This document shows positions 45,819 through 54,444 of a DNA stretch of 64,000 nucleotides, in pieces (position 1 is the first letter of the stretch; each line of letters starts with the position of its first letter). Position numbers and translations under genes: made by a program. Origin of the DNA: Clostridium scatologenes (GTDB taxonomy: Bacteria; Bacillota; Clostridia; Clostridiales; Clostridiaceae); the NCBI RefSeq assembly GCF_000968375.1, contig NZ_CP009933.1, positions 620,001-684,000 on the forward strand. Direction: 5' to 3'. The notes under the pieces were generated by a model. The model saw only the letters and a list, made by a program, of their open reading frames with translations, did not search any database and was not told where the DNA came from.

Positions 45819-46529
45819 TTAACTAATTTTATAAGATTCTTTATAATTGTTATTACGTGAAAGCTTGTTTATAATTTTGTCTTTGTAAATTATTCCTAAA
45901 ATAAAGGCTATTAAAGCAAATGAACCTATTATTATTGTAGATGTATAATTTCTATAATGAAGATTTGATCCAACACTTACAGATGCTAAAAGCCATGGAA
46001 ATCTACTAACAAGTAAAATACCAAAAAATTTCAAAGGTTTTATAGGAGTTAATCCTGCAACGTATATTAAAAAATCTTTTGGTAATCCAGGAATAAAGAA
46101 AATAATGAATAAAATGATAGAAAATTTTTTATTATCCATAATATCATTTAACCATTTAGAATTCTTTTTATTCATTAGCTTTTTAATAAAGGAATCACCT
46201 ATGAGTCTGGTAAAATAAAAGGCTATAATAGCTCCTAAGAGCATACCTACTGTTGTGTAAGTTAGTCCTAAAGATACACCATAAATATATCCACCAGCAA
46301 CTTGAATTACTTCGCCGGGGATTGGAGCAATTACTGTTTGCAGTATCTGAAAAAAGATAAATACAATAGTTCCTAATTTTCCTAGAGAAACTATATAATT
46401 TCTAAATTTATCAAGAGACATAGTTAGTTCAATAATATTTGGCAAATATTTTAATACCAATACAGTTGCACAAATTCCTAATAAATACATAAACATTTTA
46501 AAAATGAAAATTTTTTTAGATTTATTCAT
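45819..46529 (-). CDS. TVP38/TMEM64 (VTT domain) membrane protein
   Basis: The 236-residue protein has about six hydrophobic helices and the VTT/DedA-like core (IAPIPGEVIQVAGGYIYG near 69-86, FFIPGLPKDFLIYVAGLTPI near 144-163). Such proteins are implicated in lipid scrambling or flipping. The adjacent phosphatidylserine synthase supports a phospholipid role. Confidence 0.88.
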   Translation of the reverse strand: MNKSKKIFIFKMFMYLLGICATVLVLKYLPNIIELTMSLDKFRNYIVSLGKLGTIVFIFFQILQTVIAPIPGEVIQVAGGYIYGVSLGLTYTTVGMLLGAIIAFYFTRLIGDSFIKKLMNKKNSKWLNDIMDNKKFSIILFIIFFIPGLPKDFLIYVAGLTPIKPLKFFGILLVSRFPWLLASVSVGSNLHYRNYTSTIIIGSFALIAFILGIIYKDKIINKLSRNNNYKESYKIS

Positions 46530-46692
46530 GATTGTTTCATCCTTTCTTATATGTTATAACTAATTAATATTTTATTAGAAACATCTTAAGATTTTTATAT
46601 AGTAAATCTTAATAATTCTTAAGTCGCTTAAATAATGTAGATTTTAAGTTTAATGAATTATATACTAATAATTAAATGGAGGGTGAATGATT

Positions 46693-47382
46693 ATGAAGAA
46701 TATTTTGATTGCAGATGACAATTATGAAATAAGAGAAATAGTTCGTATTTTATTAGAGAGTGAAGGTTATAATGTTATGGAAGCTGTAGATGGTGAAGAT
46801 GCTGTAATTAAAGTTGATAAAAATATAGATTTGATCATACTTGATATAATGATGCCTATAAAATCTGGATTTAAAGCATGTGTAGAAATTCGTGAAAAAA
46901 CAAGTGCTCCTATTCTGTTTTTAACTGCTAAAACACAGGATTCAGATAAATGTATGGGATTTTCTTCCGGATGTGATGATTATCTATCAAAACCATTTTC
47001 TTATACAGAACTTGTTTCAAGAGTTAAAGCACTACTTAGAAGGTATTATGTATATAAAGGAAAAGAGAAAGTTAATTCAAATGAAGATATTAATATAGAT
47101 GGATTAATAATAAACACAACTTCAAATGAAGTGTTCATAGATAATAAAGAGATTATACTCACAGAAACTGAATATAGAATATTATTGCTTATGGCACAAA
47201 ATCGAAAGAAGGTATTTTCAGCACAAAATCTGTATGAAAGCGTTTGGAAAGAACCTTACTTTTATTCTTGTAATAATACCATTATGGTACATATAAGAAA
47301 TTTGAGAAGGAAGTTAGAAAAAGAACCACAAAACCCTAAATATATAAAAACAGTATGGGGAAAGGGGTATAGGATTGAATAA
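46693..47382 (+). CDS. OmpR/PhoB-family response regulator
   Basis: The 229-residue regulator has a receiver domain (ADDNYEIREI, the phospho-acceptor in LIILDIMMP, FLTAKTQ, DDYLSKPFSY) and a winged-helix Trans_reg_C domain (ILTETEYRILLLMAQNRKKVFSAQNLYESVW, VHIRNLRRKLEKEPQNPKYIKTVWGKGYRIE). ATG 46693 is at better distance from GGAGGGTG than 46687. It overlaps the kinase gene by eight bases. It is VanR-like; its target is unknown. Confidence 0.92.
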   Translation: MKNILIADDNYEIREIVRILLESEGYNVMEAVDGEDAVIKVDKNIDLIILDIMMPIKSGFKACVEIREKTSAPILFLTAKTQDSDKCMGFSSGCDDYLSKPFSYTELVSRVKALLRRYYVYKGKEKVNSNEDINIDGLIINTTSNEVFIDNKEIILTETEYRILLLMAQNRKKVFSAQNLYESVWKEPYFYSCNNTIMVHIRNLRRKLEKEPQNPKYIKTVWGKGYRIE

Positions 47383-48703
47383 GAGATTTTTATGTACAAA
47401 ATTAGAAATCAAATTAATTCTAAGCTTAATATTTTCATTTGTTATTGCTGTTGCTATCTTTTTCTTACTATCAACAATAGGTGAAAATATATTATATAAT
47501 TATTTTAACAAAACTTCTTTTGTAAGTAATCAAAAAAATCAGGCTATGTCCGATTTTAAAAAATATATAGCAGATAACAATTTAAAATTAAATGATCATG
47601 ATAAAATAACAGAATGGGTTCGTAGAGAAAAATATGTAAATATTTATATTTATAAAGACAATAAATTGGTTTATATTTACAATACCAATAATTCTGATAC
47701 TAGTTCAAATCTATTACAAGAGAGCCCAATAATTTTTTCAGATGAAGCACTTAATGATATTAAGTTTAATAATGTAAATGCAAAAATCTATATGGAATGT
47801 TTTTTTGAATACAAATATTATTATATTATAGCTTTTTTTGATACTGCAGTTGCATTTTTATGTTTTATAGTAATTATGCTGATTTTAATAAAAAGAAAGA
47901 CAGTATATATAGGAATACTTGAAAATGAAATAAAGATACTAGAAGGTGGTAATTTAAATCATCAAATTACCATTAAAGGGGATGATGAACTTTCTTCTTT
48001 GGCTCAGGGGATTGATGAAATGAGAAAGTCATTTATTGAAAGATTGGAAAGTGAGGACAAAGCTCATTTAGCTAATAGCGAATTGATTACAGCAATGTCA
48101 CATGATTTGAGAACGCCACTTACAGCACTAGTAGGATACTTAGATATTATAGAGTATAAAAAGTATAAGACAGATGAAAATTTGAGACAATACATTCATA
48201 ACAGCAGGGAAAAAGCATATCAGATCAAATATCTTTCTGATAAATTATTTGAATATTTTATAGTATTTAATACTAATGATGATGATTTGGAATTAGAAAC
48301 TTTTGATGGAAATGAACTTTTAGAACAATTGTTAGGGGAGCAAAGTTTTATATTAGAAGACAATGGATTTGATTTTGAAATTGAATCTTGCAATGCACCT
48401 TTTTTTATGGAGATAAATTTAATTTCTATACGTAGAGTTTTTGATAATATTTTTTCTAATATTATTAAGTACGCGGATAAATCAGAGTCAATTAAAGTTA
48501 AATACTATATTCAAAAAAAGTTATTATTTATTTATATTGAAAATGAGATAAATAATAACTTAAAAGCAGTAAATAGTACAGGAATAGGACTAAGAACATG
48601 TAAAAAAATTATAGAAGGACACAATGGAAAAATTGAAACTGAAAAACAGGAGAATACCTTTTTCATTCAAATTGAACTACCTATAAAACTAAGTAACAGA
48701 TGA
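47375..48703 (+). CDS. Membrane sensor histidine kinase
   Basis: The 442-residue kinase begins at TTG 47375 (AAAGGGG upstream), overlapping the regulator gene. It has two membrane helices (about 12-34 and 148-168) flanking an extracellular segment of about 110 residues, HAMP (about 170-222), and HisKA with the phospho-accepting His in AMSHDLRTPLTALVGYLDI. The ATPase domain is degenerate at the N box (RRVFDNIFSNIIKYADKSE) and has a G2-like TGIGLRTCKKIIEGHNGKI. It is VanS-like and pairs with the upstream regulator. Confidence 0.9.
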   Translation: MNKRFLCTKLEIKLILSLIFSFVIAVAIFFLLSTIGENILYNYFNKTSFVSNQKNQAMSDFKKYIADNNLKLNDHDKITEWVRREKYVNIYIYKDNKLVYIYNTNNSDTSSNLLQESPIIFSDEALNDIKFNNVNAKIYMECFFEYKYYYIIAFFDTAVAFLCFIVIMLILIKRKTVYIGILENEIKILEGGNLNHQITIKGDDELSSLAQGIDEMRKSFIERLESEDKAHLANSELITAMSHDLRTPLTALVGYLDIIEYKKYKTDENLRQYIHNSREKAYQIKYLSDKLFEYFIVFNTNDDDLELETFDGNELLEQLLGEQSFILEDNGFDFEIESCNAPFFMEINLISIRRVFDNIFSNIIKYADKSESIKVKYYIQKKLLFIYIENEINNNLKAVNSTGIGLRTCKKIIEGHNGKIETEKQENTFFIQIELPIKLSNR

Positions 48704-48785
48704 TTGGTTTTATTTATAAGTTTAATCAAGAGATTCTTAGACTCAGGTGTGGGTATTAGAAATGTACACATGGAATAAAAATTAA

Positions 48786-48846
48786 GTTGCCGCATTAAAG
48801 AATTTATGTATAATTTATTGCATTTAAATTCTTTAGTGCGACAATC
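48786..48846. terminator. Long hairpin between kinase and ABC exporter genes
   Basis: TTGCCGCATTAAAGAATTTA (48786 on) pairs with the segment ending GTGCGACAA near 48845. It can end the convergent transcripts of the kinase and exporter genes. Its GTCGCA-like ends resemble the repeat arms at 2116 and 5635. Confidence 0.6.
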
Positions 48847-48850
48847 TATT

Positions 48851-50683
48851 TTAAGAAGCTTTTATAGTAAATTGACTATTATATATATCACTATATAAGC
48901 CGCCTTTAGCTAATAATTCATCATGGTTTCCTTGTTCAACAATATTTCCTTTATCCATAACCAGTATTTTATCTGCATTTTTAATTGTAGATAATCTGTG
49001 TGCTATTATAAAACTTGTTCTCCCTTTCATAAGATTATCCATAGCGTGTTGTATTTCTAATTCTGTGCGTGTATCTACACTTGAAGTTGCTTCATCAAGT
49101 ATTAAAATATAAGGGTTTGCCAAAATAGCACGGGCAATGCATAAAAGCTGCTTTTGCCCTTGTGATATTGAAGAATTCTCATCATTTAAAACTGTATCAT
49201 AGCCATGAGGAAGAGTCCGTATAAAATAATCAGCTTTGGCAAGCTTTGCAGCTTCTTTAACTTCTGAAATTGTGGCTCGATCTCTGCTATATGAAATGTT
49301 ATCTTTTATACTTCCATCAAATAACCAGGAATCCTGCAGTACCATTCCAAATAAAGAACGTAAATGACTTCTTTTTAGTTTGGTTATATCAATACCATCA
49401 ATTTTTATTTTTCCACCATTTAATTCATAGAATCTCATAAGAAGGTTTATCAAGGTAGTCTTTCCTGCACCAGTTGGACCAACTATAGCAACTTTTTCAC
49501 CTGCTTTTACATCTAAGTCTATTCCTGTGATTATAAGGTCTTTTCCATATCCAAACTTTACATCTTCAAATATTATATTACCTTTTGGTGCTGATATTGT
49601 CTTGTGATTTATAGTATCTGCCTTTTCTTCTGTTTCATCTAAAATCTCAAATACACGTTCCAGTGAAGCAATAGCTGCTTGCATTGAATTTAAAATATAA
49701 GCGGCTTCAGTTAGAGGTTCTGAGGCTTGATCTACATATTGGAAAAAGGCTTGAATTAATCCTATTGACAACTTTCCTTGAATGACAAATATTGCACCAA
49801 GAGATGCTATTATTACATATCCCATTTGATTCATCAAACGAATTAAAGGATTTATAGCATAGGTAATAAATTGAGCTTTTTTTTCATCAATATATAATTT
49901 ATCATTGGATATTTTAACTTTATCGATTATTTCATCTTCCAAATTAAAAGTCTTTACCACCATCTGACCAGTAAAATATTCTTCTATTTGCCCATTAAAT
50001 TTACCTAGAGATTCTTGTCTGTTTGAAAAATAATTGATGCTTTTTTTCCCAATTATTGAAGTAGCTATAATTCCCATGACAATAGTAAAAATAGCAATTA
50101 ACGCTAATATCCAATTTATTGAAAACATTAGAATAACAGCTCCTATAATTGTAAGTGTTGCTGTTATGAACTGCATCATTCCCGATTGTAAGGTATCAGA
50201 TACTTTTTCTAAATCATTTGATATTCTGCTTAAAATTTCACCTTTACTATGTGTATCGTAATATTTTAAAGGAATTTTTGAAAACTTTTTACTTATTTCT
50301 TTTCTTATAGATAATACTAATGTTTGGGATACTGAAGCCATTATATTCTGCTGTATATAGTTAGCTAATGAAGATAGTAAGTATATAAAAAGCAATAATA
50401 GCGAAAGTTTTTTTATAATGTTAAAATCTATATTGAAAGAACCAGTAGAAGACATATTTTTTATTCCTTCATAAACGGTATTAATAGCTTTACTAAAAAT
50501 CAATGGAGCAGTCATTGTAAAGGTTAAACTTATAACAGCAAAGAATATTACAACAATTATTTTCCATTTTTGTTTAAAAAGCAGCTTTATCAATCTTTTT
50601 ACAGTTTTTTTGGTATCTTTAGCTTTTTCTATGGACATTTCGGTGTCAAAAGAAATTGGGTCATTTGTATTTTCTTCATACAT
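48851..50683 (-). CDS. ABC exporter half-transporter B
   Basis: The 610-residue protein fuses a six-helix ABC exporter domain (about 35-330) to an ATPase (about 365-605). Walker A is VGPTGAGKTTL, Q-loop MVLQDSWLFDG, Walker B ILILDEATSSVD with the catalytic Glu, and H-loop AHRLSTI. Its signature is altered to SISQGQKQLL. The partner gene overlaps by one base upstream and has the complementary defects, so the two form an LmrCD/BmrCD-like heterodimer with one competent ATP site. It probably exports drugs or peptides. Confidence 0.93.
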   Translation of the reverse strand: MYEENTNDPISFDTEMSIEKAKDTKKTVKRLIKLLFKQKWKIIVVIFFAVISLTFTMTAPLIFSKAINTVYEGIKNMSSTGSFNIDFNIIKKLSLLLLFIYLLSSLANYIQQNIMASVSQTLVLSIRKEISKKFSKIPLKYYDTHSKGEILSRISNDLEKVSDTLQSGMMQFITATLTIIGAVILMFSINWILALIAIFTIVMGIIATSIIGKKSINYFSNRQESLGKFNGQIEEYFTGQMVVKTFNLEDEIIDKVKISNDKLYIDEKKAQFITYAINPLIRLMNQMGYVIIASLGAIFVIQGKLSIGLIQAFFQYVDQASEPLTEAAYILNSMQAAIASLERVFEILDETEEKADTINHKTISAPKGNIIFEDVKFGYGKDLIITGIDLDVKAGEKVAIVGPTGAGKTTLINLLMRFYELNGGKIKIDGIDITKLKRSHLRSLFGMVLQDSWLFDGSIKDNISYSRDRATISEVKEAAKLAKADYFIRTLPHGYDTVLNDENSSISQGQKQLLCIARAILANPYILILDEATSSVDTRTELEIQHAMDNLMKGRTSFIIAHRLSTIKNADKILVMDKGNIVEQGNHDELLAKGGLYSDIYNSQFTIKAS

Positions 50684-52410
50684 TATGCTAATTCCTCCTT
50701 ACTTAATTGAGATTGTGCTATTTGCATGTAAATAGAGGAATTTTTAAGAAGTTCTTTATGAGTTCCTATTCCTGCTATTTTTCCTTCTTCTAAAACTATA
50801 ATTTGATCTGCATCCATAATTGTACTTATTCTTTGAGCAATGGTTATAACAATGGCATCCTTTAATCTTGGTTTTATAGCTTTTCTAAGCTTTGCATCTG
50901 TTTTATAGTCTAAAGCAGAAAAGCTGTCATCAAATACATATACATCACTTTTTTTAACTAAAGTTCTTGCTATACATAACCTTTGTCTTTGGCCACCTGA
51001 AAAATTGCTGCCACCTTGTGCTACAAAGGAATCATAATTATGTTTCTGCTCTGCAATAAATTCATCTGCTTGAGCTAATTTGGCAGCATCTTTAATTTCT
51101 TCTATAGTAGCATCCTTTTTACCATGTCTTATATTGTCAGATATGGTTCCGCTAAAGAGAAATGCTTTTTGAGGTGAAAAACTTACTGCATTTCTTAAGG
51201 TTTTTTGAGAAAGATCCTTTATGTTAACACCATTTATTAAAATTTCCCCGCCTTGTATTTCATGAAGTCTTGGTATTAGCTTACCAATAGTACTTTTTCC
51301 AGAACCAGTAGCTCCTATGATAGCAGTAGTTTTACCACTTTCACATGTAAAATTAAGATTTTTTAGAACAGGTTTTTCAGCATCCTTATAAGAAAATGTT
51401 ACATTTCTAAATTCCAAAGTCTTTTTGCCATGTGGAAGAATTTCAGGTGTTTTTTCTTCTGCTATTTCTGGTTCATATTCTAATACTTCTAATATACGTC
51501 TTGAACATGCACTGGCACGTGGTACATTAAGTAATACAATTATAGCCATTACTAAGAATACAAATATAATTATTGAATATTCAATAACAGCCATAATATC
51601 ACCAATAAGCATAGCTCCTTGGCTTACTCTAATTGATCCAAACCATAAAATAGCAACAGCACAAACATTCATTACAGCCATTATTGCAGGCATAGCTACA
51701 GCTAGTATTTTATTCATTTCTATATTAATATTTGCATAATCTGTAAATGCAGCATCCATCAAGTTTTTTTCATGTTTTTCACGATTAAAAGCACGTATAA
51801 TTCTTATTCCTGAAATATATTGCCTCACTCTGGAATTTATTTTATCTAATTCAGTTTGCATTTTAAGCGATAAATTTATAACTTTTTTGCTTATGAGTAT
51901 ATTAAATAATATAAAAATTACTCCTGTTATAAAAATTATAAAAGCCATATATTTATCTTTAGAAAAGGCAAAAAACATTCCTACTATGGTTATGAAAGGT
52001 ACTGGAATAATCATTTCAAAAAACATAGTTACTGTATTTTCAATTTGATTTACATCACTTGTACATCTTGTGATTAAAGATGAAGTAGAAAAATGTTTAA
52101 AATCATGTATTGATAATTTCTGTGCATGAGAAAACATTTTAATTCTAATATCTCTAGAAAGTGTTCCTGATAAATTGGCAGATAAATAAGTAGAAAGTAT
52201 AGCCAGTACTCCAGTAAATATTGCAACACCTATCATTATTCCACCAGTTCTTAATACATAATGTATGTCACCCTTTATTACTCCATTATTTATTATTTTT
52301 GCAGTTAGTGTTGGAATATATAATATACCTATAGTTTTCAGTAATATGATTATAAATAGTGAAACTAAAAGTATTTTGTTAGTTTTAAAGTGTTTAAATA
52401 GTTTTAGCAT
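50683..52410 (-). CDS. ABC exporter half-transporter A
   Basis: The 575-residue exporter subunit has a six-helix domain (about 15-310) and an ATPase domain. Walker A is IGATGSGKST, the signature is canonical (FSGGQRQRLCIAR), but the Walker B catalytic Glu is Asp (VFDDSFSALD) and the H-loop His is Gln (IAQRISTI). These substitutions mark the degenerate-site half of heterodimeric exporters. It is first in the operon, behind a MerR-type promoter. The ATG follows AAAGGAG. Confidence 0.93.
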   Translation of the reverse strand: MLKLFKHFKTNKILLVSLFIIILLKTIGILYIPTLTAKIINNGVIKGDIHYVLRTGGIMIGVAIFTGVLAILSTYLSANLSGTLSRDIRIKMFSHAQKLSIHDFKHFSTSSLITRCTSDVNQIENTVTMFFEMIIPVPFITIVGMFFAFSKDKYMAFIIFITGVIFILFNILISKKVINLSLKMQTELDKINSRVRQYISGIRIIRAFNREKHEKNLMDAAFTDYANINIEMNKILAVAMPAIMAVMNVCAVAILWFGSIRVSQGAMLIGDIMAVIEYSIIIFVFLVMAIIVLLNVPRASACSRRILEVLEYEPEIAEEKTPEILPHGKKTLEFRNVTFSYKDAEKPVLKNLNFTCESGKTTAIIGATGSGKSTIGKLIPRLHEIQGGEILINGVNIKDLSQKTLRNAVSFSPQKAFLFSGTISDNIRHGKKDATIEEIKDAAKLAQADEFIAEQKHNYDSFVAQGGSNFSGGQRQRLCIARTLVKKSDVYVFDDSFSALDYKTDAKLRKAIKPRLKDAIVITIAQRISTIMDADQIIVLEEGKIAGIGTHKELLKNSSIYMQIAQSQLSKEELA

Positions 52411-52448
52411 AATAATCTCCTTTATCTATGATTGTATTTACAGATCAT

Positions 52449-52479
52449 ATGATAAACTGTACAGTAACTTGACAGTCAA
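52449..52479 (-). promoter_or_regulatory. MerR-type promoter with 19-bp spacer
   Basis: On the minus strand TTGACT (52474-52479) and TATCAT (52449-52454) are 19 bases apart, the long spacer typical of MerR-activated promoters. The spacer is partly palindromic (ACTGT...ACAGT with TACTGTACAGT). The divergent MerR gene is the likely activator. Confidence 0.65.
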
Positions 52480-52593
52480 TACTTTTATTAATAGAATGGT
52501 TTAAAGAAGTAGAGAATTAATAAACTAACTTTAGTAGTTTGTTTAAATTGTGGAAGTTAAATAAATAATTTAATATTTATGGGGGAATAATTC

Positions 52594-53433
52594 ATGAATG
52601 ATTTTATAAGTTCCAAAAAGTATTTATCTATAAGTGCTTTTTCTAAATTAGCTGGCATAAGTAGAAAAAATTTAATATATTATGATGAAATAGAAATATT
52701 AAAACCTGCATTTGTAAAAGAAAATGGATATAGATATTATTCTTATAGTCAATTAGATGAGGTAAGTATTCTTCTTGCTCTAAAAGATTTGGACATTCCA
52801 TTAAAGGAAATAAAAAATTACATGAAAAATGTATCTCCAGATAATTTGATTAATTTGATTGCTGATCAGAAGAAAAAAATATTAGAAGAACTTAATAGAT
52901 TAAATCAAATGAATTATATTATAGAACAGAGGATTAATAATGCTCCAGTAATATCTAATATCAACTGTGGAGAAATATTATTGGAATATTGCGAAGAAGA
53001 AGTACTGTTTTTAGGACCTGAGTATTTGTATGATTGTAATAATTTTGAAGATGATTTTATTAGTTTTTTGAATTATTGTGAAACTAAGAAAGTACTATAT
53101 GGTTATCCTCTAGGTGTTTATGTTGATTATGATAGTTTAGTTCCTGATAACGTTAGGATGTATAGATATTTTTATAAGGTTTCGAAAGATACGGATTTAA
53201 TAGAAAAGACCATAAAGCCAGCAGGTCTTTATGTTATAACCTATGATAATAGTTATTTAGCTGAAGATATTAGTATTTTTGATAATGTAATCAAGTTTAT
53301 AGAGAAAAACCATCTTAGTGCTTGTGGAAATGTTTATATAGAAAATATATCAGATGAAATAATTACTAAAAATCCAGACAAATATTTATCAAAAATTTCT
53401 GTACAAGTTAAAGAATTGAACTACATAAACTAA
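52594..53433 (+). CDS. MerR-family regulator, BmrR-like
   Basis: The 279-residue protein has an N-terminal MerR winged helix (YLSISAFSKLAGISRKNLIYYDEIEILKPAFVKENGYRYYSYSQLDEVSILLALKDLDIPLKEIKNYM at about 9-78), a coiled-coil linker (about 85-115) and a C-terminal GyrI-like effector domain (about 125-275). It is a drug-sensing activator by family. It is divergent from the ABC exporter operon, whose promoter has a 19-bp spacer. GGGGGAA precedes the ATG. Confidence 0.92.
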   Translation: MNDFISSKKYLSISAFSKLAGISRKNLIYYDEIEILKPAFVKENGYRYYSYSQLDEVSILLALKDLDIPLKEIKNYMKNVSPDNLINLIADQKKKILEELNRLNQMNYIIEQRINNAPVISNINCGEILLEYCEEEVLFLGPEYLYDCNNFEDDFISFLNYCETKKVLYGYPLGVYVDYDSLVPDNVRMYRYFYKVSKDTDLIEKTIKPAGLYVITYDNSYLAEDISIFDNVIKFIEKNHLSACGNVYIENISDEIITKNPDKYLSKISVQVKELNYIN

Positions 53434-53783
53434 TCCATATATTTTTTACCCCAAAGGCACAGTTCATTTAGGATATTTTCTAGTGATTTGCCTATATCTG
53501 TAGATATATATTCTACCTTAGGTGGAATAGTAGCATAAGCAATCCTTTTAATAAGGCCATCCATCTCCAGATTTTTTAATTCTTGAGATAGTATTTTGTG
53601 ACTTATATTAGGAATAGATTTTTTTAGTTCTCCGTATCTTATAGAATCAGTTTTTAATATATGCCATAATATTATGGCCTTCCACTTGCTGCCGATTACA
53701 GTCATGGCAAATCCCAATGAACATTTAAAATCCTTTTGCCTTTTTCTTTGATTGGGAAATTTTTCAATAGTGTCTTTGTTCAT
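53430..53783 (-). CDS. HxlR-family transcriptional regulator
   Basis: The 117-residue winged-helix protein shows the HxlR pattern: CSLGFAMTVIGSKWKAIILWHIL near 21-43 (starting Cys, GSKW), RYGELKKSIPNISHKILSQELKNLEMDGLI and YATIPPKVEYISTDIGKSL. It overlaps the convergent MerR gene by four bases. Its regulon is unknown; the divergent decayed MarR gene lies upstream. Confidence 0.92.
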   Translation of the reverse strand: MNKDTIEKFPNQRKRQKDFKCSLGFAMTVIGSKWKAIILWHILKTDSIRYGELKKSIPNISHKILSQELKNLEMDGLIKRIAYATIPPKVEYISTDIGKSLENILNELCLWGKKYMD

Positions 53784-53835
53784 ATCTTATCCTTCTTTCT
53801 AAATAGTAACTATCTAATTAAAAATATAGCATATA

Positions 53836-53855
53836 ATAGTTGAAAGTTCAACTAT
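53836..53855. promoter_or_regulatory. MarR-type operator
   Basis: ATAGTTGAA and TTCAACTAT form a perfect 9-bp inverted repeat around AG, directly before the decayed marR gene and in the divergent region with hxlR. It fits a MarR autoregulatory site and has outlived the intact gene. Confidence 0.55.
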
Positions 53856-53876
53856 AATTGTAGGAGGTGAAGACTT

Positions 53877-54326
53877 ATCAAAACCTTAGATAGTGACATA
53901 TTAAGAGAAGTAGGAACTTTATCAAGGTGTATTCATTACATGAGTGACTTGAAATTTAAAGAGATAAATTTGCAAAAAGGACAATTTACTTTTTTAACAA
54001 GGATATGTGAAAATCAGGGAATTAACTAAATTGACTTATCAAATCTTTTAAAAGTAGATAAAACTACAACAACAAAGGCTATACAGAAACTTATTGAAGC
54101 AGGATATATAGAGAAAAAAAGAGATGACATTGATAAAAGGATGTGGAGACTTTATCCAAAGGAAAAAGCACTAAAAACATACACATTTATTATTGAAGAG
54201 GAAAATAGAAATATTCAAGCTTGTATTAATAACTTTAATGAAGAAGAAAAGAAATTGGTCAGTAAATTAATTAAAAAAATGAGAAAAAATATTGAAAATG
54301 ACTGGAAAGAAATAAAAATTAGATAG
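53877..54326 (+). pseudogene. MarR-family regulator with lost start and nonsense codon
   Basis: One continuous frame encodes a MarR protein of about 149 residues: REVGTLSRCIHYMSDLKF, QFTFLTRICENQGIN, then TAA at 54027-54029, then IDLSNLLKVDKTTTTKAIQKL, and the wing KRDDIDKRMWRLYPKEKAL. CAA to TAA explains the stop. AGGAGGTG (53862-53869) is followed at the start position by ATC, not ATG, so initiation is also damaged. The downstream fragment from ATG 54141 is unlikely to be functional. Confidence 0.75.
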
Positions 54327-54444
54327 TGTATGAATTAAAGAAATAGGAAGAAATTGGCCTGTGATTAGTAATTAGCAGTGTGATATAATAATTCTAAATG
54401 TTAAATTTAGGTTAAGTGGAAAAATTAAGGATTGGATTGATTAA

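Noticed and set aside
53997..54326. Functional short MarR protein from ATG 54141
   Set aside because: It starts inside the wing and lacks the recognition helix. The frame upstream is clearly the rest of the same domain.
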